Assembly (NCBI RefSeq): GCF_040529055.1
Contig: NZ_CP132342.1
Location: 1,017,001-1,081,000 of the forward strand
DNA: 64,000 nt
Direction of reading: 5' to 3'
From: Xanthomonas sontii
GTDB lineage: Bacteria > Pseudomonadota > Gammaproteobacteria > Xanthomonadales > Xanthomonadaceae
Part shown: one piece after another, positions 46,608 through 55,695 of the stretch
Layout: the number at the start of each line of letters is the position of its first letter
Position numbering within the stretch: the first letter of the stretch is position 1
The notes under the pieces: model-generated
Seen by the model: the letters and a program-made list of their open reading frames with translations, nothing else
Database searches by the model: none
What the model was told of the DNA's origin: nothing
Made by a program: the position numbers and the translations under genes

Positions 46608-47351
46608 GTGAACACCGACGCCGATTCCCTGCAGATCCTCTATCAAGACCCATTGCTGGCCGTGGTCGACAAGCCTGCCAGGCTGATGGTCCACGACAGC
46701 AAGCTCGCCCGCGGCGAGGACGATTTCCTCGCCGACCGTCTGCGCGCACAGCTGGGTCGGCCGATCTTCCTGGTGCACCGGCTCGACCGTGCCACCAGCG
46801 GCTGCCTGCTGCTCGCCTTCGACCGCGACACCGCCAGCGTGCTGGGCAAGGCGCTGATGGGGGGCGGCGTCGACAAGGATTACCTGGCGATCTGCCGCGG
46901 TTGGCCGGCCGAAGACCGCTTCGAGGTCGACCACGACCTCGACGGCGGCCCTGGCAAGCCGCTGAAGAAACCGGCGCAGACCCGCTTCGCGCGCCTGGCC
47001 TGCGGCGAACTGCAGGTGCCGTCGGGCGAGTTCGCCACCTCGCGCTATGCGCTGCTGCGCTGCAGCCCGGTGACCGGGCGCTTCCGCCAGATCCGCCGCC
47101 ACCTCAAGCACCTCTCGCATCACCTGATCGGCGACACCAGCCATGGCGATGGCCGCCACAACCGCATCTTCCGCATGCAGGGCGTGCACCGCATGCTGTT
47201 GCACGCCGAACGCCTGACGTTTCCGCATCCGGACGGACACAGGATCGCGGTGACGGCGCCGCTGGATGCGGAGTTCGTGCGGGCGTTCGGCTTGTTCGGC
47301 TGGGATCCGGCGCCCTGGCAGGTGGATGCGGGCGGTGGTGTGGCGGGATAG
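46608..47351 (+). CDS. truC: tRNA pseudouridine(65) synthase TruC
   Basis: TruC makes pseudouridine 65 in isoleucine and aspartate tRNAs. The 247-residue RluA-family protein has the order LQILYQDPLLAVVDKPARLMVH, the catalytic HRLDRATSGCLLLAFD with Asp60, and TGRFRQIRRHLKHLSHHLIGD. The RRHL-HL-H-IGD-HGD-R-NR pattern is specific for TruC rather than RluA-D. A GTG start at 46608 places the family N-terminus correctly; an ATG at 46566 is in frame but adds a leader that is not conserved. Confidence 0.92.
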   Translation: MNTDADSLQILYQDPLLAVVDKPARLMVHDSKLARGEDDFLADRLRAQLGRPIFLVHRLDRATSGCLLLAFDRDTASVLGKALMGGGVDKDYLAICRGWPAEDRFEVDHDLDGGPGKPLKKPAQTRFARLACGELQVPSGEFATSRYALLRCSPVTGRFRQIRRHLKHLSHHLIGDTSHGDGRHNRIFRMQGVHRMLLHAERLTFPHPDGHRIAVTAPLDAEFVRAFGLFGWDPAPWQVDAGGGVAG

Positions 47352-47508
47352 TACCCGCCCCTGCTGAGGATTTCGCCCCAGTAAGATACTCTGTTATGGG
47401 GTAACGCGCTGGAGGCTGATCGCCTGCATGCACGCCGCTTCCGCGTGCGCAGGGTGCGGGCCTTTTTTGTTGATTTATCGGCTGAAATTCGTCTTTCAGG
47501 GGGCGTGA

Positions 47509-47841
47509 ATGTGGACTAGGATTCGTTCAGTGGTCGCTGTCTCGATTTTCTCCGTACTGCCATTTTCTGCTTCGGCAGGAGACGGCTCGGGAAAGGTGAT
47601 ACAGGTCATCGCGCATTCGCACGATGTCGTATTTTTTTCTCTTGATGGCCCGCATACGAACGCGCCTGCGTGCTCGAGCACGCCGTGGTCGCTGTCTTTG
47701 GCGACCAACTCGGGAAGAGCCCAGTATGCGTTGCTACTGAGTGCTGACGCACAAGGCAAGGCGGTCATTGTGCATGGAACAGGGGACTGTTCTGCATGGG
47801 GTGATCGCGAAACGGCCGAGTATATTCTGATCAACAACTGA
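47509..47841 (+). CDS. Small secreted protein, paralogue A
   Basis: The 110-residue product has a signal peptide (SVVAVSIFSVLPFSASAG) and a mature domain of about 87 residues with two Cys (NAPACSSTPW and GTGDCSAWGD). The pattern ALLLSADAQGKAVIVHGTGDC, then YILINN, recurs in the next plus-strand gene, so the two are distant paralogues. No known name applies. GC is lower than in the neighbours, and the T-rich stretch before it (47461-47480) may be a terminator of the truC transcript. Confidence 0.72.
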   Translation: MWTRIRSVVAVSIFSVLPFSASAGDGSGKVIQVIAHSHDVVFFSLDGPHTNAPACSSTPWSLSLATNSGRAQYALLLSADAQGKAVIVHGTGDCSAWGDRETAEYILINN

Positions 47842-47950
47842 AATGTCACGCTGTCCGGTTGCGAGACGCGCTTTCACTTACTAGCCTTTCGCCAGTGCGG
47901 GGCGAATGCAGGTCGACCAGTAAATAGCAACGTCCAATGCAGGGGGATAT

Positions 47951-48280
47951 ATGCAGCGTGCAAGAATTTCATGGCTGGCGGGATGGCTACTGCTCGGTGC
48001 CACCTCGCTGGCACAGGCGGAGCCTACGAGCGATCTGCTCAATGTGGTTACGCTCAGGCCGTACATCGGCGCTCCTTGGGTGTATATCGACGTGGACTCG
48101 GATGCTTTTTGCGGCACCTTCACGTTTGTCATCGATACCACCCAGCCCAACGGCAAGGAAGCATACGCCGCGGCGATGACGGCACTCACCACCGGCAAGA
48201 AAGTGCGGCTGGAAGTGCCGACCGATACCGGCTGCAAGGGGTGGGCCAGCAAACTCCAGTCGATCTTCATCTACCGGTAG
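47951..48280 (+). CDS. Small secreted protein, paralogue B
   Basis: A 109-residue product with a signal peptide (WLAGWLLLGATSLAQA) and a mature domain with two Cys (DAFCGTFTF; DTGCKGWASK). It shares layout and end pattern with paralogue A: strand, Cys, AAMTALTTGKKVRLEVPTDTGC, then SIFIYR. The Cys spacing suggests one disulfide. A purine-rich AGGGGGATAT stretch precedes the ATG. It is convergent with the DUF2059 gene, with 128 bases between the ends. Confidence 0.75.
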   Translation: MQRARISWLAGWLLLGATSLAQAEPTSDLLNVVTLRPYIGAPWVYIDVDSDAFCGTFTFVIDTTQPNGKEAYAAAMTALTTGKKVRLEVPTDTGCKGWASKLQSIFIYR

Positions 48281-48408
48281 CGCGAGTCGCGACATCGTCT
48301 CGCACCGTTTGATTGGCGATGGCACAGGAGAGGCCGCAGCCGCGGCGGGGACTACCGGTGAGGCCCGCCGCGGCTGAAATGGTCTGCGGGAGAAAGATCG
48401 GCGCCGCG

Positions 48409-48933
48409 TTACTTGGCTGGCGGCGCGTTGACCGTCTGTTCCAGGTCCTTCTGCAGGTCGGCGAACAGCGGGGTCATCTTCTGCTGGATCGCCCCCATCA
48501 GGTTCTGCATCAGTTGCGGGGTCTTGTCGAGCAGGCTCTGGCCGGCCGGGCTCTCGTAGAACTCGGCCATCGCCAGCACGTCCTGCTTGGAGAAGGTCTG
48601 CTTGTACAGGTTGACGTAGAGCGGACGCATCTCCTGCCACGACAGCGCCTTGCGCACGGTGGCCTGGGTACGCTCCTGGATCTGCTGCAGCTTCTGCTGC
48701 TGCGCGGCGTCGAGCGGGTGCTGCGCGGTGAGCTGGGCGAACTGCTGGCGCTGCATCGCCTCGATCTGCGGCAGCATGGTGTCGAGCATGTTCTGCGCGC
48801 GCGAGGCCGACAGCAGGCGGTTGACGTCGGCCTCGCTGGGCGGTTCGGCCAGCGCGGGGAGGGCGGCCAGGGCCAGCAGCAAGGCCAGCAGCAGGCGCTG
48901 CGGCCACTGGAAGAAGCGCGAAGTCGGGGACAT
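48409..48933 (-). CDS. DUF2059-domain exported protein
   Basis: The 174-residue protein has a signal peptide (LLLALLLALAALPALA) and a helical DUF2059 domain: PPSEADVNRLLSASRAQNML, LSWQEMRPLYVNLYKQTFSKQDVLAMAEFYESPAGQSLL, then LMQNLMGAIQQKMTPLFADL. Members are widespread in proteobacteria and of unknown function. The gene is divergent from arfB with about 165 bases between the starts. Confidence 0.88.
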   Translation of the reverse strand: MSPTSRFFQWPQRLLLALLLALAALPALAEPPSEADVNRLLSASRAQNMLDTMLPQIEAMQRQQFAQLTAQHPLDAAQQQKLQQIQERTQATVRKALSWQEMRPLYVNLYKQTFSKQDVLAMAEFYESPAGQSLLDKTPQLMQNLMGAIQQKMTPLFADLQKDLEQTVNAPPAK

Positions 48934-49097
48934 GGAGCATCCTGCAGAACGATGACCGGCGGCCAGAATACGGCAATCGCCGCGCCGCCGCCGCCGCGCG
49001 TGAGGACGTGCGACCGGCCGGCGTCCGCTCCCTGGCTCGTTCAGGCGGCGCCGACGCGGAAACCGGGCGGTCCGGCGAATACCCTACAATCCGCGCC

Positions 49098-49529
49098 ATG
49101 GGTAACGGGGCCATCCACATCTCGAGCAGCCTGACGATTCCGGAGGACGAAATCGTCGAGCGCTTCGTGCGCGCCAGCGGCGCCGGCGGGCAGAACGTCA
49201 ACAAGGTCGCCACCGCGGTCGAGTTGCGCTTCGACCTGGCCGGTTCGCCGTCGCTGCCGGAGCCACTGCGTGCGCGCTTGTTGGCGCGGCGCGACCGCCG
49301 CATCACTGCCGACGGGGTGCTGGTGATCGATGCGCAGCGCTTCCGTACCCAGGACCGCAACCGCGACGATGCGCGCCAGCGCCTGGCCGAGTTCATCGCC
49401 GCCGGGCTGTCGGTGCCGAAGCGGCGCATCGCCACCAAACCCTCGCACGGCGCCAAGCTGCGACGCCTGGACGCCAAGCGCGAGCGCAGCCAGATCAAAC
49501 GCGGCCGCTCGCCCGGCCGCTGGGAGTGA
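49098..49529 (+). CDS. arfB: Peptidyl-tRNA hydrolase ArfB (YaeJ)
   Basis: ArfB rescues ribosomes stalled on mRNAs without a stop codon by hydrolysing the peptidyl-tRNA. The 143 residues carry the release-factor GGQ motif early (ASGAGGQNVNKV, residues 27-36) and a long basic tail (KRRIATKPSHGAKLRRLDAK, then KRGRSPGRW) that enters the empty mRNA channel. It lacks codon-recognition domains, which separates it from RF1 and RF2. The next gene begins four bases after its stop. Confidence 0.95.
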   Translation: MGNGAIHISSSLTIPEDEIVERFVRASGAGGQNVNKVATAVELRFDLAGSPSLPEPLRARLLARRDRRITADGVLVIDAQRFRTQDRNRDDARQRLAEFIAAGLSVPKRRIATKPSHGAKLRRLDAKRERSQIKRGRSPGRWE

Positions 49530-49532
49530 CTT

Positions 49533-50135
49533 TTGACCGAACGCGATTACCGCCTGCCCGCAGCGCCCCCGAACATGCCGATGGTCAGGCCCAGCCGCTT
49601 CATGCGCTGGCTCGGCCGCACCGCCTTGCGGCTGACCGGCTGGCGGGTCGTGGGCGAGTTCCCCAACGTGCCCAAGCTGGTGATGATCGTGGCCCCGCAT
49701 TCGTCCAACTGGGACGGGTTCCTGGGCTTCGCGGTCAAGTTCGCGGTCGGCTTCGAGGTGCGCGTGCTGGGCAAGACCCAGTTGTTCTGGTGGCCGCTGG
49801 GACCGCTGCTGCGCAGGCTCGGCGGCATACCGCTGGACCGCAACTCGCCGCGCGGCGTGGTCGAACAGGCGGTGGCGCTGATCCGCGGCGCCGAACGCAT
49901 GTGGTACGTGATCACCCCCGAGGGCACGCGCAAGCGCGTGGAGAAGTGGAAGACCGGCTTCTGGAAGATCGCCCACGGCGCGCAGGTGCCGATTTTCCCG
50001 GTGTACTTCGACTACCCCAGCCGCACCGTCGGCCTCGGCGAGGTGGTGTGGACCAGCGAGGACATGCAGGCGGACATCGCCGCGATCCGCGAATGGTACC
50101 GGCCGTGGCGCGGCAAGCATCGCGATACGTTGTGA
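49533..50135 (+). CDS. Lysophospholipid acyltransferase-family protein
   Basis: The 200-residue product has the PlsC-type H-x4-D motif (APHSSNWDGFLG), the glycerol-3-phosphate or acceptor region (LGGIPLDRNSPRGVVEQAV) and the third block VITPEGTRKRVEKWKTGFWKIA. It lacks a long N-terminal membrane segment. The start is TTG, seven bases after GGAG inside the arfB end; no ATG fits without cutting the N-terminus. An acyl-CoA- or acyl-ACP-dependent acyl transfer is likely, but the acceptor is not known. It is coupled to arfB by position only. Confidence 0.87.
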   Translation: MTERDYRLPAAPPNMPMVRPSRFMRWLGRTALRLTGWRVVGEFPNVPKLVMIVAPHSSNWDGFLGFAVKFAVGFEVRVLGKTQLFWWPLGPLLRRLGGIPLDRNSPRGVVEQAVALIRGAERMWYVITPEGTRKRVEKWKTGFWKIAHGAQVPIFPVYFDYPSRTVGLGEVVWTSEDMQADIAAIREWYRPWRGKHRDTL

Positions 50136-50219
50136 CGGGCAGCGGCGGCTGACGGCGGCGCCATCCGCCGTTTTGCCCCACGGCGCCAACCGATGCCGTA
50201 GGAGCAGCGCATGGGTCGG

Positions 50220-50762
50220 ATGTTGTTGTGGGAGGGACTTCAGTCCCGACGCAGCAAGGTGCCAGGTGGCTTGGTCTTCACTCGTCGCGGCTGAAGCCGC
50301 TCCCACAAGTGCCGCCCCAAGGATCGCCGGAAGACTGCACTGTGTGGGGGATCTCAGTCCGACGCAGGAAGGTGCCAAGTGGCTTTGGGCTTCACTCGTC
50401 GCGTCTGAAGCCGCTCCCACAAGTGCCGCCCCAGGATCGCCGGAAGACTGCACTGTGTGGCGGATCTCAGTCCGACGCAGAAAGGTGCCAAGTGGCTTTG
50501 GGCTTCACTCGTCGCGGCTGAAGCCGTTCCCACAAGTGCGGTGCCAGGATCGCTGGAAGACTGCACTGTGTGGAGGATCTCTGTCCGACGCAGGAAGGTG
50601 CCGGGCGGCTTTGAGCTTCCCTCGTCGCGGCTGAAGCCGCTCCCACAAGTGCGGTGCCAGGATCGCTTGAGGGCTGCACTGTGGGAGGGACTTCAGTCCC
50701 GACGACGGACGGTGTCAGCCGACCTTTCGCTCGTCGTGGCTGACCCCGCTCCCACATGCAGG
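50220..50762. repeat. Tandem repeat array, about 113-base unit, five copies
   Basis: The block CTCGTCGCGGCTGAAGCCGC, with small changes, starts at 50281, 50395, 50508, 50621 and 50730, giving spacings of 114, 113, 113 and 109. Each unit has a GTGGGAG...CTCCCAC-type dyad around the TCGCGGCTGAAGCCG core, like dispersed REP elements known in Xanthomonas. The array lies between the acyltransferase and TonB-receptor genes. Short apparent reading frames inside it are by-products of the repeat. Confidence 0.9.
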
Positions 50763-50776
50763 CCTTGATCCCTGCG

Positions 50777-53700
50777 CTACAGCGCGCTGCCGCCGAACTT
50801 CTGCGTGTACTGCAGGTACACGCTGCGGCCCACGGTGTCGAACCAGGACACGTCGTAGTACGGGTACGACGTATAGGTGCGGTCGTGCGGCGGCATCTTG
50901 TCGAACAGATTGGTCACCGTCAGCGACAGCTGCGCGTGGTCGGTGAAGCGATACTGCAGCGAGGCGTTATAGCGGTAGGTGGCGCCGACCCACGGGCTGT
51001 CGCCGCTCTCCGGGTCGTAGACCTGGTCGTAGGAATCGGAGGTCGGCAGGCGGCCCAGGCGTTCGCCGTGCAGCGTCGCGGTCCAGGCGTTGCGCTCCCA
51101 CGACACGCTGGCGCTGGCCTTGGTGCGCGGGATGTCGTAGCCGCTGTTGACCGCGAATTCGTCCACCATCGCTTCGCCGGCGTACACCTGGATGTCGTGG
51201 CGGCGTACCCAGGTGTAGTTGCCGCTCAGGCGGAAGGTGCCGATGCCGGTGTCGAGGCGGTACTGCGCGCTGAGGTCGATGCCGTTGGTGCGTTCGCGGG
51301 CGATGTTGATCGGGTTGACGTAGACCCCGTACAGGCGACCGTCGGCACTGCGGGTGACCCGCGCCAACGCCTGCTGGCAGGTAGTGGAGGTGGCCTGCAG
51401 CACGCCGAGGCGGCAGTCGGCCTCGTCGCGCAGCACCTGGTCCACGCGCAGGTCCTGTACCTGGTCGCGCATGTCGATGTTGAAGTAGTCCACCGACAGG
51501 TCCAGGTCGGCCATCGGCGACCACACCAGGCCGGCGGTCCACGAGGTGCTGTTCTCCGGGTTCAGCGCGCGGTTGCCGCTGCGGCCGCGGATCACCGCCT
51601 CTTCGTTGTAGCTGCAGTCCTGGATCGCCACGCCCGGTTCCTCGCTGGCGCAGCGGTAGTAGTCCACGCCGGTGGTCTCGTCGTTGCCGGGGCCGGCGTA
51701 CACGTAGTGCAGGTCCGGGGCGCGGAACGCGGTGCCGTAGGAGGCGCGCACCAGCAGCGTGTCCACCGGCCGCCACTCCAGCCCGCCGCTGTAGGTGAAC
51801 TTGCCCAGCGAGCGCCCGGCGAAGCGGTACTGGTCGTAGCGCCCGGCCAGGCTCAGCGACACCGTCGACAGCACCGGCAGGCGCAGCTCGCTGGCCAGCG
51901 CCCAGCGGTTGCGGCTGCCGTGGCCGTCGGAGTCCTTCCAGCTGTAGTAGTAGTACTGCGTGGCCAGCGGATCCGGGCGCAGGTTGTAGGCCTGGTTGCC
52001 GAATTCGGCGGTCGCGGCCATGCCGGCATCGCCGCCGGGCAGCGAGAACAGCGCGGTGTTGGTGGCGGTGAAGGCGAGGGTGTCGGTGCGCGAGCGCGGC
52101 TGATACACCGTGCGCTGGGCGATGCTGTCGTACTCGGCGCGGCTCAGCGGCGTGTACAGGCGCTGCGGGTCGGCGTTGAAGATCGGCAGCCCCGAGTCTT
52201 CGTCCACGCCCAGCTGCGGGCCGAGGAACAGCGCGTTGGCGCGCGCGGCGACGATCTGCGGCCAGCTGATGGTGGCCTGGTACTGCGAGTGGCTGAGGCT
52301 GGTCTCGTAGTCCCAGTCCGCGCCCAGGTGGCCCTTGAAGCCGGTGGTGACGCTGAAGGTCTTCTGCCGGGTGCGGATGGTGCCGGCGTTGAGGCCGCCC
52401 ATTTCTTCCGGGCTGAACTGGCGCCCCCAGGCTTCCACCTGGTCGGTGGCCTGGTTGTATAAATAGCCCTGCTCGTTGCCGTCCGGGGCCATGTAGCCCC
52501 ACTGGGTCACGTCGCGGAACAGCGACAGCTCGTGGTAGCCCACCTGCACGTCGGCGAACCACTCGCTGCCGTTGTCGAAGGCGTAGCGCAGCGAGGCGTA
52601 GCCGTTGAGGCCGCGGCGCTTGTTGGTGATGGTGCCGTAGCCGATCGAGGCACTGCTGCCGCAGAACGCGCCGTAGCCCGGGCGGGTGGCGTAGCCGGTG
52701 CTGCCGCCGTTGAGGCCGGACACCGCCGCGCAGGTGTCCGCGCCCGGGTCCAGGTAGTCGTCGTTGCCGTCGGTGCGCAGGAAGGTGCGGCGCGGCACCT
52801 GCGAGCGTGCGGTGGGGCCGTCCAGGGTGCTGTCCTGGCGGCTGCGCTGGTAGGCCCACAGCGGCGTCTGCGAGACCAGTTCGGCGCCGAACACCGCGTC
52901 GAAATTGCCGCGCGACCAACCGCTGCTGAGGCTGAGATTGAAGCTCTCGCCGCCGCCGCGGGTGGTGTCGCCGAAACGGTAGTCCAGCGTGGTGCCGTCG
53001 GCGTGCTTCTTGAGGATGAAGTTGACCACGCCGGAGATCGCGTCCGAGCCGTAGATCGCCGAGGCGCTGCCGGTCAGGATCTCGATGCGGTCGATCATGC
53101 CCAGCGGGATGTTGGAGATGTCGGTGAAGTTGCTGCGGCCCTTGAACGGCATCGGGAAGTCGGCGATGCGGCGGCCGTTGACCAGCACCAGGGTGTGGTT
53201 GGGGCCGAGCCCGCGCAGGTCCACCTGCTGCGCGCCGGGCGAGAAGTCCGCGCCGCTGGCCGACTGCGGGCTCTGCGTCTCGCCGCCGTTCTGGGTCATC
53301 GCGCGCAGCACGTCCGGCACCGAGGTGAAGCCGTTGGCCTTGATCTGCTCGGCGCTGATCACGCTGATCGGCGCGGGGCCTTCCACCTGCGTGCGCGGGA
53401 TGCGCGAGCCGGTCACGCGCAGGGTGTCCAGTTGCGCCACCGGCGCCTCGGCCGCCGCGGCCGGCGCCGGCGCGGCGGCACGGACCGGCTGCGCGCGGGC
53501 CGGGGCCGGCTCCTGGCGCCGCACCAGCCACGCGCCGGAGGGGTCGCGCTGGGCGACGAAGCCGCTGCCGCGCAGCACCTGCTGCAGCGCCTGTGCGGTG
53601 TCCAGTTGGCCGTGCGCGCCGCCGCTGCGGGCCTGGCCCAGTTGGTCGGCACGGTAAATCAGTTGCGCGCCGGATTGCCGCGCCAGGGTGTCCAGCGCCG

Positions 53701-53824
53701 CGCGCAGCGGGCCGGCGGGGACGTCCACCGTGCCGGTGGCGGCAACGGCAGCGGGTTGCGCCTGCGCCGCACAGGCGCTCGCACAGGCCATGCTCAGCAG
53801 CAGGGCACGCATCGGATACCGCAT
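50777..53824 (-). CDS. TonB-dependent outer-membrane receptor with STN signalling domain
   Basis: The 1015-residue receptor has a signal peptide, an N-terminal STN (secretin/TonB short) domain at about 32-105 (GPLRAALDTLARQSGAQLIYRADQ), an Ala/Pro linker, a TonB-box-like stretch (LDTLRVTGSRIPR), a plug domain (ISAEQIKANGFTSVPDVLRAM; VLVNGRRIADFP; DAISGVVNFILKK) and a barrel ending in YLQYTQKFGG plus three residues. The STN domain marks a FecA-type transducer that signals to the FecR protein encoded next to it. The substrate is unknown; long Tyr/Asp-rich loops do not reveal it. GGAG is eight bases before the ATG. It is the last gene of the fecI-fecR-receptor group. Confidence 0.93.
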   Translation of the reverse strand: MRYPMRALLLSMACASACAAQAQPAAVAATGTVDVPAGPLRAALDTLARQSGAQLIYRADQLGQARSGGAHGQLDTAQALQQVLRGSGFVAQRDPSGAWLVRRQEPAPARAQPVRAAAPAPAAAAEAPVAQLDTLRVTGSRIPRTQVEGPAPISVISAEQIKANGFTSVPDVLRAMTQNGGETQSPQSASGADFSPGAQQVDLRGLGPNHTLVLVNGRRIADFPMPFKGRSNFTDISNIPLGMIDRIEILTGSASAIYGSDAISGVVNFILKKHADGTTLDYRFGDTTRGGGESFNLSLSSGWSRGNFDAVFGAELVSQTPLWAYQRSRQDSTLDGPTARSQVPRRTFLRTDGNDDYLDPGADTCAAVSGLNGGSTGYATRPGYGAFCGSSASIGYGTITNKRRGLNGYASLRYAFDNGSEWFADVQVGYHELSLFRDVTQWGYMAPDGNEQGYLYNQATDQVEAWGRQFSPEEMGGLNAGTIRTRQKTFSVTTGFKGHLGADWDYETSLSHSQYQATISWPQIVAARANALFLGPQLGVDEDSGLPIFNADPQRLYTPLSRAEYDSIAQRTVYQPRSRTDTLAFTATNTALFSLPGGDAGMAATAEFGNQAYNLRPDPLATQYYYYSWKDSDGHGSRNRWALASELRLPVLSTVSLSLAGRYDQYRFAGRSLGKFTYSGGLEWRPVDTLLVRASYGTAFRAPDLHYVYAGPGNDETTGVDYYRCASEEPGVAIQDCSYNEEAVIRGRSGNRALNPENSTSWTAGLVWSPMADLDLSVDYFNIDMRDQVQDLRVDQVLRDEADCRLGVLQATSTTCQQALARVTRSADGRLYGVYVNPINIARERTNGIDLSAQYRLDTGIGTFRLSGNYTWVRRHDIQVYAGEAMVDEFAVNSGYDIPRTKASASVSWERNAWTATLHGERLGRLPTSDSYDQVYDPESGDSPWVGATYRYNASLQYRFTDHAQLSLTVTNLFDKMPPHDRTYTSYPYYDVSWFDTVGRSVYLQYTQKFGGSAL

Positions 53825-53926
53825 CGAGTTTTCTCCCCAAACGGGCGCGGAGCGCGCCTCAGTAGCTCCAGGACGAACGAGACCGACAAATCCCCCCGCC
53901 GCCGCGCCCGCCCGGCGCGGGACGGC

Positions 53927-54985
53927 TTACCGGCTGTGCAACAACACCGTGTCGCCGTGGCGCTCGGCGCGGATCGGGAACCCCTGTTCGAGCAGGCGCA
54001 CGAAGGCATCGACGTTGGACCAGCGCACGTTGCCGCCGACCCGCAGCGCCGCGGCACCGGCATCGGCGACCTGCAGCTTGACCGTGTTGTAGCGGTTGAA
54101 CTCGGCCACCGCCGCCTGCAGCGGGGTGTCGTCGAAACTCAGGTAGCCGCTGCGCCAGTCCAGCGCGCGCTCGGCTTCGGCCAGCGCGACCCGGCGTACC
54201 AGCACCCCGTGCGGCCCGGCCTGGGCGATGCTGCCGGCATGCAGCAGCAGCGGCGGCGCCTGCGGCGCGCCCGCCGATTCCAGCCGCACCGTGCCTTCGG
54301 TGACCACCACGCGCAGCGCATCGGCCTCGCGGCGCACCGCGAAGCGCGTGCCCACCGCCACCACCCGGCGCGCGCCGCTGTCGACCACGAAGGGCCGGCC
54401 CGGGTCCTTGCTCACCGCGAAGAACGCCTCGCCGCGCTGCAGGTCGATGCGCCGCTGCGCGCGCGACAGCGCCACCGCGATGCGGCTGTCGCTGCTCAGT
54501 GTGGCCTGCGAGCCGTCGGCCAGGGCCACCGGGCGCAGCTGGCCGGTGACGCTGGCATAGGCGGTCGGCACTGGTTCGACGGCATGCCGCCAGACCAGGG
54601 ACAGCACCGCGGCACCGAGCAGCGCCGCTGCCAGCGCCGCCGGCCAGCGCCGTCGCCGCGGCGCACGCGGCCGCGCGGCGAAGCGCAGGCCGCGCAGGTC
54701 CGGCGAGGCGGTGGCGGCCGTGGCGGCCGGCGCCAGCGTGCTGCGGCCGCCCAGGCCCTGCCAGCGGCCGCGTTCGGGCACCTGCCCATCGCGCTGGCCG
54801 GCGCCCAGCGCCTGCAGGCGCCCACTCTCCTGCCAGGCGGCCTGCAGGCGCAGGAACGCCACCCGGTGCGCGGTGGCCGCGGCCAGCCAGGCATCCAGGC
54901 GCGCCTGCCGTGCGTCGGACCAGTCGTCGCGGTCGCGCCGCGCCAGCCAGGCCGCCGCACGCGCCTCAATCCACCTGCTGTCCAT
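53927..54985 (-). CDS. fecR: FecR-type anti-sigma/signal-transfer protein
   Basis: FecR-type proteins span the inner membrane, hold the ECF sigma factor in the cytoplasm and receive the signal from the receptor STN domain. The 352 residues have a DUF4880 N-terminus (RWIEARAAAWLARRDRDDWSDARQARLDAWLAA), one membrane helix (WPAALAAALLGAAVLSLVW), the FecR domain (GEAFFAVSKDPGRPFVVDSGARRVVAVGTRFAVR) and a DUF4974-like C-terminus (LSFDDTPLQAAVAEFNRYN). Its start overlaps the sigma-factor end by 20 bases, so the two are coupled. Confidence 0.92.
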   Translation of the reverse strand: MDSRWIEARAAAWLARRDRDDWSDARQARLDAWLAAATAHRVAFLRLQAAWQESGRLQALGAGQRDGQVPERGRWQGLGGRSTLAPAATAATASPDLRGLRFAARPRAPRRRRWPAALAAALLGAAVLSLVWRHAVEPVPTAYASVTGQLRPVALADGSQATLSSDSRIAVALSRAQRRIDLQRGEAFFAVSKDPGRPFVVDSGARRVVAVGTRFAVRREADALRVVVTEGTVRLESAGAPQAPPLLLHAGSIAQAGPHGVLVRRVALAEAERALDWRSGYLSFDDTPLQAAVAEFNRYNTVKLQVADAGAAALRVGGNVRWSNVDAFVRLLEQGFPIRAERHGDTVLLHSR

Positions 54986-55538
54986 CGCGTGCCCGCGCCT
55001 GCATCGGCTTCGCCGGCGCCGCCGCGCCCTCGTCGCCATGGAAATGATCGGCCAGCAGGCGCATGCCCCGGGCCACGTGCTTCTCCACGCTCTTCTCGCT
55101 GATTCCCAGGCGCACGGCCACCTCCTTCTGCGGCAGTTCCTCGACCCGCCGCAGCCAGACCACGCTGCGGCAGCGGTCCGGCAACCGGTCGAAGGCCGCA
55201 GCCAGCCGGCCCAGCACCTGCCGTCCGCCGCACCAGCGTTCCGGCGACAGCTCGTCTATCAGGACGTGCATCGACTCCAGATCCCCCACTGCCTCGATCG
55301 ACACCACCCGGTTGCGGCGCAGCCGGTCGGTCATCAGGTGCCGCGCGGTGGCGAACAGGAACGACTTGGGCAGGCTCGGCCGGGCCTTGCCGGCGGCCTC
55401 GTAGACGCGCACGTAGATCTCCTGGCGCAGGTCGTGCCACTCCTCGCGATGCGGCCAGCAGCGCCGCAGGTAGCCGCTGAGCGCCTGCTCGTGGACGAGG
55501 ATTTCTTGGACGAACCAATCGTCGAGGGAAGCGGACAT
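54966..55538 (-). CDS. fecI: ECF RNA polymerase sigma factor, FecI type
   Basis: The 190-residue protein has sigma region 2 (ALSGYLRRCWPHREEWHDLRQEIYVRVYEAAGKARPS, then FLFATARHLMTDRLRR) and region 4 (AAFDRLPDRCRSVVWLRRVEELPQKEVAVRLGISEKSVEKHVARGM). With FecR and an STN-containing receptor directly downstream it forms a complete cell-surface signalling system. A GTG nine bases upstream (55547) is also in frame. The 157-base gap to the divergent cyanophycinase-fusion gene may hold the promoter it recognises, but I cannot point to a clear -35/-10 pair. Confidence 0.93.
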   Translation of the reverse strand: MSASLDDWFVQEILVHEQALSGYLRRCWPHREEWHDLRQEIYVRVYEAAGKARPSLPKSFLFATARHLMTDRLRRNRVVSIEAVGDLESMHVLIDELSPERWCGGRQVLGRLAAAFDRLPDRCRSVVWLRRVEELPQKEVAVRLGISEKSVEKHVARGMRLLADHFHGDEGAAAPAKPMQARARDGQQVD

Positions 55539-55695
55539 GGATCCCACATTAGCCGATCGCCGGTGCGTGCGGGCAAGTGCCGCGCGCGCCGACGTGGGAG
55601 GGTGAAGGCGGCGGGGGGAAACCGTGCCGCCGTTCGTCCCCTCTCAGCAACGAGCCGCACGCTCGCCTGCCCGCCCCGTTCCCGAGGAGATCCGC

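Noticed and set aside
50173..50757. Several overlapping frames of 70-150 codons in the 50.2-50.8 kb region
   Set aside because: They are translations of the 113-base tandem repeat in different frames, with internally repetitive products and no ribosome sites.
50220..50762. CRISPR-like array
   Set aside because: The whole 113-base unit is repeated; no variable spacers and no cas genes nearby.
50756..52462. A 568-codon plus-strand frame opposite the TonB receptor
   Set aside because: Antisense shadow of a well-supported receptor gene.
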